This document shows, piece after piece, positions 1-12,751 of a DNA stretch of 64,000 nucleotides. Location: contig JAAOMT010000011.1 in NCBI GenBank assembly GCA_016748015.1, forward strand, positions 1-64,000. The letters run 5' to 3'. The stretch is from Geosiphon pyriformis. Its lineage: Eukaryota; Glomeromycota; Glomeromycetes; Archaeosporales; Geosiphonaceae. Under the pieces are notes generated by a model that saw only the letters and a program-made list of their open reading frames with translations, did not search any database and was not told the origin of the DNA. The translations under genes and the position numbers were made by a program. Position 1 is the stretch's first letter, and each line of letters starts with the position of its first letter.

Positions 1-2289
1 CATAACAACATGGTAGTTTTCAAAGCTGGAGTTTGGGTTGATTTTTGGTAGTAAATGTCCAATAATTTCAGAGAAATTGGAGACTGTTTGGAATAATTCT
101 TGTTGAAAGATATTACTGTGAATAACTCCAATTTCTAAGTTATTTAATAAAACTATGGGGAAATTGTTGGGATTGTAAAAAGTAACTCTGATTTTTTTTG
201 TTCCTTCTGAAATATAAATATTTGGGATTAAGATATTATGTTCCAAGCAGATTTGTTTGTTGAACTTAAAAATTTGTTGTGTGGTTGTTGGCTTTTCACA
301 AGTGTAAATTTCAGGGTGTTCTCCAAAGAGTGAAATGGTAATTGGTTGTGGAAGTCATAAAATCTGGTGAGATTCTTTCTGTTTGTTGAGAGCTATGTTT
401 ACTGAAACTGTGAATCGTCCAGTTGAACCAAAACCTTGAGTTTCTTTTTCACTTTTTCCCAATAGTTTTCTTTGATTGACTAATTGTAAACCCAAAATGT
501 TGATTAAGAGTAAATAAATGGCTTGAGCAATTTTCTCGGCATGTTCAATCTTAAATGGCTTGTTAGTTTTGTTTTGGAGTATTATTGTTATGTCACCAGT
601 ATATCCAGCATCGATTATTTCTCCTCTGACATTGATTTTTTTGCTTGCCAGAAAGGACCAGGAGGTGATTTGAACCATTGCTCCTGGCGGAATTTTGAGA
701 GCAATTTTGAGGTTGATTTTTGTGAGAGATTTGGGTTTGAGAACAAAAGTATTCTTGTCTGGATATCTTAGGTCATATCCAGCATCAATTTCATGTGCTT
801 TTTCAGATTTTATTTCTTGTCCGTTGTTGTTAAAGTATTTAAGTTGTAAGGCAGGCTGATTTTTGATGAAATAGATGAATGTTGCTTCAATTTCTTCTGT
901 TGCTTTAGGTTCTTTAAATTCAATTTTGTTTTCATTGTTTTCACTGGGCAGGGGAATGCTAAGAGCATAGTATTCAGAGCATCATTGCTCATCACAAGGC
1001 ATTATGCATTTTTCACACAATTTAATGTTCATTTGCTCTAGCCGTTGGGCTTGAGCTTCTTTGGTCAGGTAAGTATGACTGGCAATTTGATAATATACTT
1101 TTACTTCATCTTCATAGTTGTATCTAGCAATTTCAAAGGTGTATGCAATGTATTCTGATTCTTTCATTTGACAAACATTTTCTTGAGTGGCTCTGTTAAT
1201 TAAAGCCATTGCTAGATCAAAATCATTTTGGCATTGTGAGGGTAATGGTACAGTTTGTTGAGGGCACTGTTGTAAGCAGCATCAAAAGGGGTTCCTCTTG
1301 TTACTTTTTCTGAGATTAAAAGGGTATATTGACATGTTTGATTACAGACTCCTCTTCTGAATGCAACATCAATCCAGTCACATTCATTAGGTAATTATTC
1401 TCTACAAGTCAAACAGGGTGTTCCATCCTATTTTCCACTTCTTTGACTAAGTGTTCCCATCATTCTCGGTGGCAGGATTTGCAATAGTAACAGGTATGGT
1501 TTCCGTATTCTTCCTCGGGTAAAATACAAGCTTCTATTGATGAGAGTTTCTTGTGGCAATCTTTGCATTTGAGTGGAATATAAGGATGTTGTTTTCATGG
1601 TTCTGGTTTTAAATAGGGGACATTCCATCTGGATGTCATTGGTTCTTTTGTTTCAAGAGAATTGTTTGTTGAAAAATACTGTTGTTCAGTTTCATCAGCC
1701 CAATTGGAGGTTGATTCAAGTGCCATAAATGTTTTGACTACAGGCTTTTCTTCCTTTTCTTCAAATTCGAAGACAGGGGCTTTCTCTGATTGTTTGTTGA
1801 ATGTACCACAAGTAGCAGGTACTCGGACATGTTGTCCTTAATAGGAGAGTTGTAATTCTTGAGTTTTCCAGTCTAATTTTGCATTGGCTTTTTGGAGCCA
1901 ATCATTTCTGACAAGGGCTTGATACTAAGGCACGTCCATTATAAGAACTTTGACTAGAATGGTGATTCCATCAAGAGTGAATGAAAAATTGTCAATTTCT
2001 CCTACTGGAGTCTTTTTCATGTTGTCGGCAATAACAATTACTATTTGAGCTGGTCGGTCAACATTTCTCTTTAACTGTTGCATTAACTGGTAGGTGATGA
2101 TGCTTCTAGCGGATCTACTGTCTAGGATCAAGTAAATTGCCTTTCCTTTAACTTCTGTTTTAGTGTACATAGCAGTGATTGCTTTTTGTTCATTGGTAGC
2201 TGCATTGCTAAGCAGGAATAGTGACTTATTTGCTTTGAACTCAAAAGAGAATATATCTGAAAGGTTGGCATTTTTAGCAATTCTGGCTG
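1..2289 (-). pseudogene. protease, Cys-rich domain and dUTPase of element A
   Basis: The aspartic protease lies at about 1,925-2,290; its active-site triplet reads DSR instead of DSG, so it is probably dead. The Cys-rich domain spans about 850-1,720 with stops. The dUTPase lies at about 400-810: motif 1 is DLRYP-like, motif 3 is IIDAGYTGDI with the catalytic Asp and Tyr kept, and motif 5 is GFGSTGR. The dUTPase hydrolyses dUTP to dUMP and may limit uracil in cDNA; that role is inferred from retroviral dUTPases. The stretch 1-354 is the linker towards RT, with no recognised domain. Confidence 0.82.
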
Positions 2290-4207
2290 ATAGGATTGTG
2301 GTAGAAGTATAAGAAGAGTTTTGTTGTCATGCTGCAGCTCTACCTTCCAAGAGTGCAGTATGGTGAAAATCCTGTTCTTCAGATATTATAAGATAGCTAG
2401 GTTGAGTATAATAATGGATGGGTCTTGGCTGAACTGGATTTCGGGGAACTAATTGGTTATTTGGGTTGATTTTATTGTTGTTTGTTGTGAATTGGTTTTG
2501 TGGTGCAAATTGGTTTTGTTGAACCAATCTTCAAGCAGGTACTTGGTAATATTGAATGGGTTGTCAATACTGTTGTTGCATTGGCTGTAGAACAGGTTAA
2601 TAGTAGTCGGTTTGATATTGTGGTCTTGGTAGATAGTAAGCTGGTGGTAGTGGTGGTTGGTAATAAGATTGTTGTAGCAAAGGGTAATGTTGATTACTCC
2701 TGTTTTGTTGGTCTCATTGTAGCTTTCTGCAATCTCTTTTTCAATGGCCAGAGATTCCATAGTAATGGCAATTCTGAGGCTGGTTATTAGAGGATGATAT
2801 GAAGTTGTTTTGATTCCGTCTTTGAGGTGGTTGATATCTTTGGGATTGCTGTTGTTGTTGGTTGGTGAAATAGTTTTCGACTTTCTTTATGAGTTGGTCA
2901 ATTTTTTCTTTAGCTGCTGAGCTGGTCTCTTCAATGGCTAAGTTCATGAGTTTTGTATGATTGGTTTCTTTCATGACCATTTCATATCTTTTTGCATGCT
3001 AAATGGCAGAGTTTAAATCTTCTGAAACATGTGGACAAACCTTTTTAATCAGTTTATACTTTAAACCAGTGATAAATTGATCCAAGATTTGAGCATCGGA
3101 ATAATAATCATTAGTTTCAAGTTGGTGAATTCATCTGAGAAGTTTGTTGAATTTCCCAATATAAGTTATGACAGATTTAAAAGGTTCTTGTTTAATATTG
3201 TAAAAACAATTTCAAAGTGTGATTGAGGTGTTGTTATTGGTGAATTGTTCTAAGAAGGCAGTTTTGAAAGCTGTCCAGTCATTAAAAGGGGTGGTCAAGT
3301 TTTCGAACCATTCATCTGCTGTTTCTTTAAGAAAGTAGGGAATTGTTCTTAACATTCTGGCAGCATTCCATCCATTTGCATCTCCAGCTTTAGTAACTTG
3401 GTTGAGCCATTCTTGGGGACTGGTCTCAATGTCTTCTCCATTAAATTCAGAGATTTTTGTAATGTATGCTGTCATTTTGTCTTCTTCGTTTTCACTGTCT
3501 ATTGATTCTTCTTCAGATATTTCAGAGTCGTTTTCTTCATTTGCTGCTGTCTCAGAGTGTTTACTTCAATTTTCAGCTAGAAAGTCAAGGAGATTGGAAC
3601 TAGTTTGAAGAGGTTCTTGTTGTCTGGTGGGACTTCTGGGTGATGTAAAATCTTCTAGTCTTGTAAATCAATTTAAGGGTAAATTAGGTGTTTGTGCTTG
3701 TGCAAATGAAGCTGAAAAAGGTGTGATAGTAAGTGAGAGTTTTGAACTGGTTTCTTGTTCAGGTGTTTGTAAGTGTTTGGCAGTTGTTTTTGGTAGTATT
3801 GGAGTATTTGGGGTGGTTTTTGAATATTGCTTCAATTTTTGTTTGCCTTTGTTGCTTGTTTCTGTCTCTGATTCAAAATCAATAGAGTATTGAGACTGCA
3901 CTGGATATGTTTTTTCACAGTACTTGATAATGTTAAAATTAAGTTTTTGAAAGTAAGTGACAAGTGTTTCACTGTTAAGGTCTTCAGTTCCCAACTGTGA
4001 ATAGTGTACTAAATTATTGTAAAGGTTGCTTCTAACTTCTGAGATATTGTAATTTCCAAAAAGATAATTGTTGATGCAGTTTTCAATGTATTAGTATACT
4101 GATTTCTTGACAACTTCAATTCCGTCTGGAATATTGAATCTTTGCTTGCAGTGGGTGTAAATTGATTGGTAATACTCTAGAGTTGTTGTGTCTGATGTGG
4201 TCGCCAC
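2290..4207 (-). pseudogene. gag of element A
   Basis: Capsid-type Gag. The frame starts at a GTG (4,205-4,207) in context AAAGTGGCG; no ATG is in frame nearby. A retrotransposon-gag core lies at 3,212-3,475 (EWLNQVTKAGDANGWNAAR, then a region ending EWFENL). A Gln-rich stretch leads to the zinc knuckle near 2,755-2,800, where the second cysteine is Tyr (CHYY instead of CHYC) and a TGA sits before the last cysteine. Further stops include a TGA near 3,133. The segments from 3,994 down to 1,925 stay in one frame, so decay here is mostly by point changes. Confidence 0.85.
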
Positions 4208-4252
4208 TTTGAAGTTGTTTTTGCTGTGTTGTTTCCATGGGAGAGCACCAAA

Positions 4253-5235
4253 TGTTATCAGAGGTTTTTGGTCTCTTCTTAGCTCTTGTATGTTTGTTGT
4301 AATGCTGTTAATTCACGACTATGGGAAGTGTTTGAATCTCCAATAACTGAATTTTATCTTCAAATTATCTTCTATAATTTGAACTATTGGGCTTATAAGT
4401 GGAATGGCCAATTCCATACTAGTTACTTGTGTAGTTACATTATAGTAAACATTAACTTTTTCCCAGGAATTGCTTGTCTGAAAGCTCACTAAAAATGTGT
4501 AGTTACTTTGCTGTGAAAGTCAACTCTTCTACAGGAATCTCATCTGTAGGCTACCCTAATGATTGTAATAAGAAAAGAAGAGAAAAATAAAAGAAATGTA
4601 AAAGAAATAGGATTTTATCAAGAGAAATGTTTTCTATTCAGGCCTGAAGTCACTAACAGTTTACTGAAATTGGTAGCTAATCAATTTCAAAATATTAATT
4701 GGGTTTTTGGGGATTTTCTAAATGCAATAATTTAAAGAATTTTGGTTTTTCGAATTATTTGATATTTTTTTTTTTTTGTGTGTGTAGAAATGGTTCTAAG
4801 TGATAAATCTAAAGTAAGATACATTTTCTCAAAGAGAGAAGCTCTTCTTTTATACAACTTGTCATAACACTATTCTATGAACTTGAACTTTGCTATTTTT
4901 TACAATTTCGCTGAACTAAAGATACATTTTGGCAAACTACAAGTTATTTCTGCAAACTATTAGATATTTTGGTGAACTATCAATTATTTCGGCGAATTTC
5001 TACAAATTTCAGCAAACTTTTTGAATGTTACATAGTTCGGAGTATTGCATGATTGATCATCACAATTAGGTTACATTTATGTTATGTGCAAATTGGGTTA
5101 TTAATTAACTGATAATTTTGGACATTTTGCTAATGTAATAAGTGATAATTTGAAATGATAATATATGCTAATTAACAATAGAAATTATAAAGATAATTTC
5201 ATGCTAAATAATATCTCTAATTTTGTCTGGTAACA
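4253..5235 (-). repeat. 5' LTR of element A
   Basis: A 983-bp LTR with ends TGTTATC and GGTAACA in plus orientation, a variant of the family TGTTAC...GTAACA inverted ends. It is homologous along its length to the LTRs at 12,752, 17,292, 27,432, 36,869 and 45,774. On the minus strand it holds a TATAAAAG box near 4,850 and a degenerate array of TTTCGGCAAA-like units near 4,925-5,010. The PBS (TGGTGCTCTCCC read on the minus strand) starts two bases inside the LTR edge, at about 4,250. Confidence 0.93.
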
Positions 5236-5477
5236 GCAGATAAAAAGTTTTCTTTTAGTGTCTACTTCAAAAGTTCTGGTAACTTATTCTCAGAGTGACT
5301 TCTTGTTTTTTTTCTATAGGGGTAATAGTTCTGAAAATTATTTATTACTGGGGCTGTGATTTCTTTCTGAATGTAATTGATTTGACTTCTATTAATCGTT
5401 ATGGATAAGTCAGGAAGTGTTTTCAAGGCTAATATTAATTTTTGGGATATTTGTTGAATATTTTGGAGAATAATCAT
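5236..5477 (-). pseudogene. ORF3 N-terminal remnant of element B
   Basis: The first ~80 codons of the third ORF found after integrase in this family. It starts with ATG (MII...NIQQI) at 5,477, which suggests the native start that element C has lost. A hydrophobic-polar stretch reads LPDLSITINRSQINYIQKE. It is cut at 5,235 by insertion of element A. The function is unknown; no signal peptide or membrane segment is visible. Confidence 0.8.
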
Positions 5478-5629
5478 GATAAAATTGACTAATTAGTAAA
5501 AAGAGAGAATAAAGAAAAATATTTTTTTTGGGTCTGAAGTTTTATTTGTTTTTGGGTTTTGGGTGTTTTGTAATTATTTATTATTTTTGTCTTTTGTGTG
5601 TTATTAAAGATTATTGTAAAATTATGTTG

Positions 5630-6970
5630 AATTAAGTGTTTAAGTTTGGTTGTTGTTCTATTATAATTATTGATTCTAAATTTCGGGGAATATCTTCAAG
5701 ATTAATTAAAGGGGAATGTGTATCAATTTGTGGAATTAATGGTTCAGGATTGTTTCTGGAATGATAGTGTTTCAATCTATCTCCATGTGCAACTTTTGTT
5801 AGTACTTTGTCATTAAGTCTTAACTTGTATGATCTATTGCCTAGAATTTCATGAATATAAAATGGTCCATCCTATTTGTTTTCAAATTTCCCATTCCATT
5901 GTTTTTCAGCCTTAGTTCTGTGTAAGAGAACTTTATTTCCTATTTTAAATTCATTGGTTATGGGTGATAATTTGTTGTCGTGTCTTTCTTTTTGTTAAGC
6001 TTGGGAACATTCAATATGAGTTGCTGCTATTCTTTTTTTTCCTTCCAGTGTACTAAGAAAAGTGTAGGCCCTTCTTTGGTGTGTTTTTTGCAAGTTTTCT
6101 TCATTAATTGGTTGCACAAGATATGTTTCTACTGTAAAATTAATTGGTAATGTTGCTGTTCTTCCATAAGTTAAATTAAATGGTGTGTGTTTCATAGTAT
6201 CTTGTTTTAGTGTTCTGTATGCTAGTAACACTGATGGAATAAAGATATCCCATTCTTGTTCAAAGTCTGTTAAGACTTTGGCTAGAGATTCACACAATGT
6301 TCTGTTGAAACATTCTACAAGTCCATTTGTTTAAGAGTGATAAGATGATGATAAAAGTCTTTTAACATTAAATTATTCACAAATTTCTTGTATCAAGTTG
6401 TTCACAAAATGTGTTCTTTGATCAAATAAAAGTTCAATTGGACATTCATGTCTACAGATAATGTCTTTATAGATGAAATTTGCTACTGATTTTGCATCTG
6501 CTCTTTGAATGGTTCTAGCTTCAGGCCATTTGGTAAGATAATCCACCGCAATTACAATATAACAATTTTCTTGGGTTGTGATAGGTAATGGTCTGACTAA
6601 ATCAATTCCAACTCTGTTAAAAGGTTGTTCAACTTTGATTGGATTTAAAAGTTCTGTGGGGTGAGTTTCTTCTCTTCTTTGACAACTATCACAAGATTCT
6701 ACATATTGTCGAATGTTTTTTTACATGTGAAGCCAAAAATAATGTTCAAGAGTTCTTTGAATTGTTCTATCTCTTCCCAAGTATGCTGAAGAAGAATCTG
6801 TGTGCATGTTGTATAGAATTGTTTCTTTTTTATTTTCCTGTATTAATCTGAGTAGTTGGTTTGGGTTTTTATGATTTTTGTAATAGATTTTGTTGTGGTA
6901 TATAAATTATTGTTTGGATTGGTGTTTTAATCGATGTTTTTCACTTGGATACCAATTTTTTGGCATGGTG
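5630..6970 (-). pseudogene. integrase of element B
   Basis: Retroviral-type integrase that would insert element cDNA. In order it shows the HHCC zinc region (HLG replaced by YLG, then CDSCQRR), the core with GIDLV, FDQRTHFVN and NGLVE, and a C-terminal region ending NLNT at about 5,631. The three acidic catalytic positions appear present, but TAA and TGA codons break the frame (for example near 6,330 and 6,375). It lies between RNase H and ORF3, as in C and F. Confidence 0.85.
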
Positions 6971-7089
6971 AGAGTCTTCAAATAGTTTTTGATGTTGTTG
7001 TAGTTTTCTGGATCTATTGTTGTTGATTTTGTTGTTTGTTCTGCTGTTAAGTTTGTTGGTGTTTTGTTGGTGTTGATGTTGATATTAAT

Positions 7090-8490
7090 ATTGTCTCATT
7101 TTTAAGAGGCTATTAACATTGGTGTGTAGTTTTCCTGGTTTGTGATGTACAATGTATCTGTAGTCTGTTAAGAAGTCATTTCATTAAGACTGTTTGGCAT
7201 TTTGTTCAGTTTTCTTTTTATTAAGCCATTTGAGACCAATATTGTCAGTTATTATGTCAAATTCTTTTCTATTCTTCAGGTATTGTTGAAAGTATTTGAG
7301 AGCCCAGATGACTGCAGCAGCTTCCAATTCAGTTAAGCCATATTTGAGTTCTGTTGGCTTGAGTGTTCTGCTGGCATAGACAATAACTTGTTCCTGGCCA
7401 TTTTTATTCAATTGTGATAAAATGGCACCAAATGCTATGTGTAAAGCATCAATGGCTAATTGAAATTGTTTGTTGAAGTCTGGATAAGCAAGAACTGAGG
7501 CTGTTGTCAATTTTGTTTTGAGAGTTTCAAAAGCTTTTTGTTGTTTTTTAGTCTATTTGTATGGTACATTTTTGTTGGTAAGATAATTGAGTGGTTTGGC
7601 AATTTTTGAAAATTCTTTTATAAATTTTCAATAGTAAGAGGCTAATTCTACAAATCCTCGTAGTTCTGTGGTATTTCTGGAAGTTTAAAAGTTTTTGACA
7701 GCACTGATTGTTCCAGGATTTGGTTTGACTCCATTTTTGCTAACAATGTGTCTAAGGAAGATTAAGCTTGTTTTTCCAAAGTGACATTTTTCAATGTTTA
7801 ACTTCAATTCTGCTTTTTGTAATTATTGAAAAACTTCTCACAGGTAGATAAGATGAGTCTCAAAACTTGGTGAGTATACATCAGTGTTATCAAGATAGAC
7901 AACTACAGATTGCCACAAGAGTCTTTTATATACAACATCCATGAGTTACTGGAATGTTGCTGGTGTATTGCAGAGTCTAAAAGGCATAATATTGAACTCA
8001 TAGTTTCCTTCCTGAGTGGTAAATGCTGTTTTGGGTCGGTCTTTTGGGTCCATTTCGACTTGTCAGTATTCACTTTCTAAGTCTAAAGTTAAGAAGAACT
8101 TGGCTTTTTCTAGAGCATCTAGCATGTCATCAATTCTTGGAAGAGAGTAAGCATCTCCAATTGTCATACTGTTCAATTGACAATAGTTAACACAAATCTG
8201 AATTTTCCATTTTTCTTTTTGACAAGGACTACTGGTGAGGCCCAAGGACTTCTTAATGGTTAAATCAATCTGTTATTGAGCATTCTCTGGACTTTTTTTC
8301 TGATGAATTGGTAGCTGGCAGGTGACACTTTGTAAGCTTGCTGACGTTTTGGTGGAGCATCTCCTGTATGGATCTGATGTTGAACTATATCCGTTTTTCC
8401 CAGGTTATTGTTGTCTTTTGCAAATATATCTGCAAATTCAGCTATCAATTGTTTCAATTGTTTTTGTTGTTGAGGTTCTAAGGAACCCAT
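7090..8490 (-). pseudogene. reverse transcriptase-RNase H of element B
   Basis: RT and RNase H of Ty3/gypsy type. The RT block starts near 8,490 and shows VNYCQLNSM, LPRIDDMLDAL and [12 protein letters not shown]. The catalytic YLDD box near 7,890 reads YLDN, which removes an essential metal-binding Asp. RNase H (7,184-7,510) shows LAIDALHIAFGAIL, where D is the first catalytic residue, then ELEAAAVIWAL and DIITDNIGLKWL. A TAG replaces a Trp near 7,553, and TAA TGA stand for two codons near 7,170-7,185. Frame changes also occur near 8,250. Confidence 0.87.
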
Positions 8491-8919
8491 GTTAATTCAA
8501 GAGAGTTTTTTTTTCCAAAAAGTGGTAGTTTTTAGTAGTGGGAATGATATTTGGATTTGAGAGTAGAATGTGCCTTACAATTTCGATAAAATTAGAAACA
8601 ATTTGAGGGTTTTCATCTTGAAAAATATTGCTGTGTATGATTCCAATCTCTAGTTTGTTTAATAAGACAATAGGGTAATTTTTGGGGTTGTAGAATGTAA
8701 CTCAAAATTTTTTCATTCCTTTGGGAATATAAATGTTTGGAATTGAGATTTCATGCTTCAAACAGATTTGTTCATTGGATTCAAAGATTTGTTGTGTAGT
8801 GGTGAGTTTTGAGCAAGTGTAAATTTCGTGATATTCTCCAAAAAGTGAAATGGTAATTGGCTGGGGAAGTTAAAGAATCTGGTGAGATTTATTTTGTGTA
8901 TTAAGAACTATGTTTATTG

Positions 8920-10230
8920 AAACTGTAAATTATCCAGTTGAACCAAAACCTTGAGTTCTTTTTTCACTTTTTTCTCAATTGTTCTTTGTTGTTTACTAAT
9001 TGTAAACCCGAAATGTTGATTAAGGGTAAGTAAATTGCTTGAGCAATTTTTTCAGCATGTTCAATTTTGAATGGTTTGTCTGTCTCATTCTGTAACATAA
9101 TGGTAATGTCTTTAGTGTATCCTGCATCTATAACTCCTCTTCTAACATTGATTCCTTTGCTTGCCAATGATGATCTGAAGGCAATTTGAACCATTGCTCC
9201 TGGTAGAATTTCAAGAGCAATTTTGAGATTGATTTTTGTTAAGGATTTTGGTTGAAAAACCAAAGTATCTTTTCCTGGATATCTTAGATCATATTCAGCA
9301 TCAATTTCGTGTGCTTTTTCTGGTCTGATTTCTTGGCCATGGTTGTTAAAATATTTAAGTTGTAGAGGTGGTTGCTTTTCAAGAAGATAGATAGGGGTGG
9401 TTGGTAGTTCTTCTACTAGTTCAGATACTCCAAATTTGATTTTATTTTCATCATTCTCATCTGGCAGAGGAATGCTAAGAGCATAACATTCTAAACACCA
9501 TTGGTCATCACAAGGCATAACACATTCTTTATACAATTGAATGTTCATTTGCTTTAATTGTTAAATTTGAGCTTTTTTGGTCGGATATGTGTGGCTTGCA
9601 ATTTGGTGGTAGGTTTCTACTTCATCTTCATAATCAAATCCAGCTAATTTCATAGTATACTCAATATATTCAGCTTTTTTCATTTGGCAGACATTTTCTT
9701 GGGTGGCTTCATTGATCAATGCCATTGCTAGGTCAAAAATCATTTCAGCATCATGAGGGTAGTGGTAAAGTTTATTAAAAGCACTATTGTATGCTGCATC
9801 AAATGGTGTTCCTCTTCTAATTTTTTCCAAAATTGATAGAGCATATTAACAGGTCTGATTACATACTCCTCTTCTCATTGCTACATCAATCCAATTGCAT
9901 TCTTCTGGTAGTCTTTCTCTATAAGTAAGACAAGGAGTTTTGTCTCATTTTCCACTTCTCTTTGGAAATCCAAATTGTTCTCTATGGCATGCCTTGCAGA
10001 AGTAGCAAGTACGAGTTTTGTATTCCTTTTCTGGGGAAATACAGGCTCTCATAGATGAAAACTTCTTTTTGCAATCTTTGCATTTTAGTGGAATGTATGG
10101 TGATTCTTTTCGTGGTTTTGGTGTGAAATATCTAACTTTCTTTCATCCTCTTGATTCTTCAAAAATCTCTTGTTCTGTTTCCTCAGCTCAATTGGATGGT
10201 GATCCAAGAGCCATGTAGGTTTTAGTGAAT
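8920..10230 (-). pseudogene. Cys-rich domain and dUTPase of element B
   Basis: The Cys-rich domain (about 9,450-10,220) has paired cysteines comparable with C, ending in the LYKECVMPC...WCLEC cluster near 9,480-9,540, where the first Cys is lost. The dUTPase (about 8,920-9,335) has motif 1 AEYDLRYPG, motif 2 RSSLASKG, motif 3 GVIDAGYTKDI and motif 5 GFGSTG followed by TAA where A and C have CGA. The long open segment 8,964-9,548 covers most of the dUTPase. The region 8,491-8,919 is the linker to RT. Confidence 0.85.
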
Positions 10231-10277
10231 GGCATTTCTTTTTCTTCTTTAAATTTAAATACTAGAGCTTTTTCTGA

Positions 10278-10720
10278 TCATTTGTTAAAGGTGCCACAGG
10301 TTGCAAGTACTATGGTATATTGTCCTTGGTATGAGATTTTAAGTTCTTGAGTTTCCCAGTTCAGATTTGCATTGGCCTTGAGAAGCCAATCATTTTCAAC
10401 TAAAGCTTGGTATTGGGGTGCATCCATAACAAGAACTTTAACTGGAATGGTGATTCCATCAATTGTAAAGGGGAAATCATTAATTTCTCCTACTGGAGTC
10501 TTCTTCATACCATCAGCTATAACAATAACTTTTGAGCTGGTCTGTCTATGTTTTATTTGAATTGTTGTATCAGCTGATAAGTGATGATACTTCCAGCCAA
10601 TTTACTATCTAAGATTAAACAAATGGGTTTTCTTTCTATTGTAGCTTCTGTATACATAGCAGTAATTGCTTTCTGTTTATTAACTGCTGCATTACTAAGC
10701 AGAAATGGTGATTCATTTGC
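10278..10720 (-). pseudogene. aspartic protease of element B
   Basis: Retropepsin-like protease that would process Gag-Pol. The active-site region near 10,600 reads LILDSKLAGS, so the catalytic Asp is present but the DSG triplet is DSK. Downstream, ITIPVKVLVMDAPQYQALV and NDWL match the same region of C. A TGA follows FNK near 10,280, at the site where element A has CAA. It is preceded by the Gag linker and followed by the Cys-rich domain. Confidence 0.82.
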
Positions 10721-12716
10721 TTCAAATTCAAATAGAAATATATTTGACAGATTGGCATTTTGGGCAATTTGAGCTAATAGAATGGTGTGGTTGGAAGGAT
10801 TTGATCTTGGTGCTGCAACTTCATCTTCAGAAAGTACAGTTTGTTGAAAATCCGATTCCTCTGGTATTGTAAGATAACTGGGTTGAGTGTGATAATGATT
10901 GGGTTTTTGCTGACCAAAATTTCGGGAAACCAACTGGTTATTTGGATTGATTCTGTTGTTGTTACTCTGCAATTGATTTTGGGGTGTGAATTAGTTATGT
11001 TGAACCAATCTTCTTGCTGGTACTTGATATTGTTGAATGGATGGTGTCTGATATGGCTGAATTGGTAAAGGTTGCTGATATTGTTGCTGCATTGGTTGTG
11101 GAGCTGGTAAATAGTAACTGTTTTGATTTTGTGGTCTTGGTGAATAATAGGTTGGTGGTGGAGATTGGTAATAAGATTGTTGTGGTGAAAAGTAATGTTA
11201 ATTACTCCTGTTTTGTTGGTCTTTTTGTAATTTCCTACAATCTCGTTTTCAGTGTTCTGAAATTCCACAATAATGACAATTTTGAGATTGGTTGTTGGAT
11301 GGTGATCCAAAATTGTTTTGGTTGTGTTATTGTGGAGGTTGATATCTTTGTGGTTGTTGTTGCTGTTGTTGTTGGTTTGTGAAGTAGCTTTCAACTTTTT
11401 TTGTGAGTTGGTCTATCTTTTTTTCAGCTGCTGAGCTGGTTTCTCCAATTGCAAGGTTTACAAGCTTGGTGTGATTTGTTTCTTCTATTGCTATTTCATA
11501 GCTTTTTGCATGTCTAATAACAGTTGCTAAGTCTGCTGGAGCATGTGGACAGACTTTCTTAATCAGTTTGTCTTTTAACTCTGCTATAAACTGATCTAGA
11601 ATTTGAGCATCAGAATAGTAGTCATTGGTTTCCAATTGTCAGATTCATTTAAGAAGTTTGTTAAATCTTCCAAGATAGGTCATAACAGTTTCAGATGTTT
11701 CTTGCTTGATATTGCAAAAGCGGTTTCTGAGAGTGATAGAGATATTGTTGTCAGTGAATTGTTGTAGAAAAGCATCTTTGAATGCTTGCCAGTTTTCAAA
11801 TGGTTCTTCTAAATTTTCAAACCATTCTCCTGCTGTTCTTTGGAGAAAGTAAGGAATTGCTTTAAGCATTCTTGCTACAATCCAACCATTTGCATCTCCT
11901 GCTTTTTGAACTTTGTCAAGCCATTCTTAAGGACTGGTATCATTATCTTCACCAGTGAATTCTGGAATTTTTGCAATGTAAGCAGTTGCCATTTCTTTTT
12001 TGTTTCCTGTAATTTCTTCTGGTTCTGATTCAGTTTCTTCACTTTCCAAGCTTTCTAAATGATTACTTTCGTTTTCCTGTAAGTAATCAATGATATTGGC
12101 ATTTGTTGATATTGGTTCTTGTTGTTGAGTAGGATTTCTAGATAACTGAAAATCTTCTGGTCTGAAAAAATGGTTAAGTGGTGAACTTGGTGTTTGTGGT
12201 TGAACAAGTGAAATTGAAAATAGTGTAATAAAAAGTAATTTGACACCGGTTCCTTGTTCAGGTGTTTGCAAGTGTTTGACAGTTGTCTTTAATAGTATTG
12301 GAGTGTTTGGAGTAGTTCTTGAGTATTGTTTTACTTTTTGTTTGCCTTTGTTGCTTGTCTCTGTTTCTAATTCAAAGTTAAAAGAGTATTTGGGCTGTAC
12401 TGGGTATTTTTCTTCACAGTACTCAATAATATTAAAATTAAGTTTTTGGAAGTAGGTAGCAAGTGTTTCACTGTTCAGGTCTTCTGTTTTTAATTGTGAA
12501 TAGTGCACTAAATTATTGTAGAAATTGCTTCTAACTTCTAAAATATTGTAGTTTCCAAAAAGATAATTGTTGATGTGATTTTCAATATATTAGTATACTG
12601 ATTTCTTAAAAACTTCAATTCCATCTGGGATGTTGAATCTTTGCTTGCAGTGGGTGTAAATTGACTAATGATACTCTAGAGTTGTTGTGTCTGGTGTGGT
12701 TGCCACTTTGAATTTG
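10721..12716 (-). pseudogene. gag of element B
   Basis: The frame begins at GTG (12,714-12,716) in context AAAGTGGCA, with no ATG between the nearest upstream stop and the conserved N terminus. The capsid core lies at about 11,645-12,000 (LKAIPYFLQRTAGEWFENL). A Gln-rich stretch follows at about 11,330-11,400, then a CCHC knuckle NCHYCGISEH near 11,240-11,275 with TGA before KRDC. The segment 10,553-10,972 is the Asn/Gln-rich linker to protease. A double stop (TGA ATC TGA) lies near 11,640. Confidence 0.85.
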
Positions 12717-12751
12717 TTGTTGCTGTGTTATTTCTGTGGGGGGGCACCAAA

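Larger units (their letters stand above)
1..5235 (-). mobile_element. Ty3/gypsy element A, left part outside window
   Basis: Minus-strand LTR retrotransposon. Reading from 5,235 down to 1 it shows a 5' LTR, a primer site, gag, protease, a cysteine-rich domain and a dUTPase; RT, RNase H, integrase and the 3' LTR lie beyond the left edge. The right LTR end meets the ORF3 region of element B, so A is inserted in B. It is the same subfamily as B, C and F. The coding part has in-frame stops and frame changes, so this copy cannot make a full polyprotein. Confidence 0.93.
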
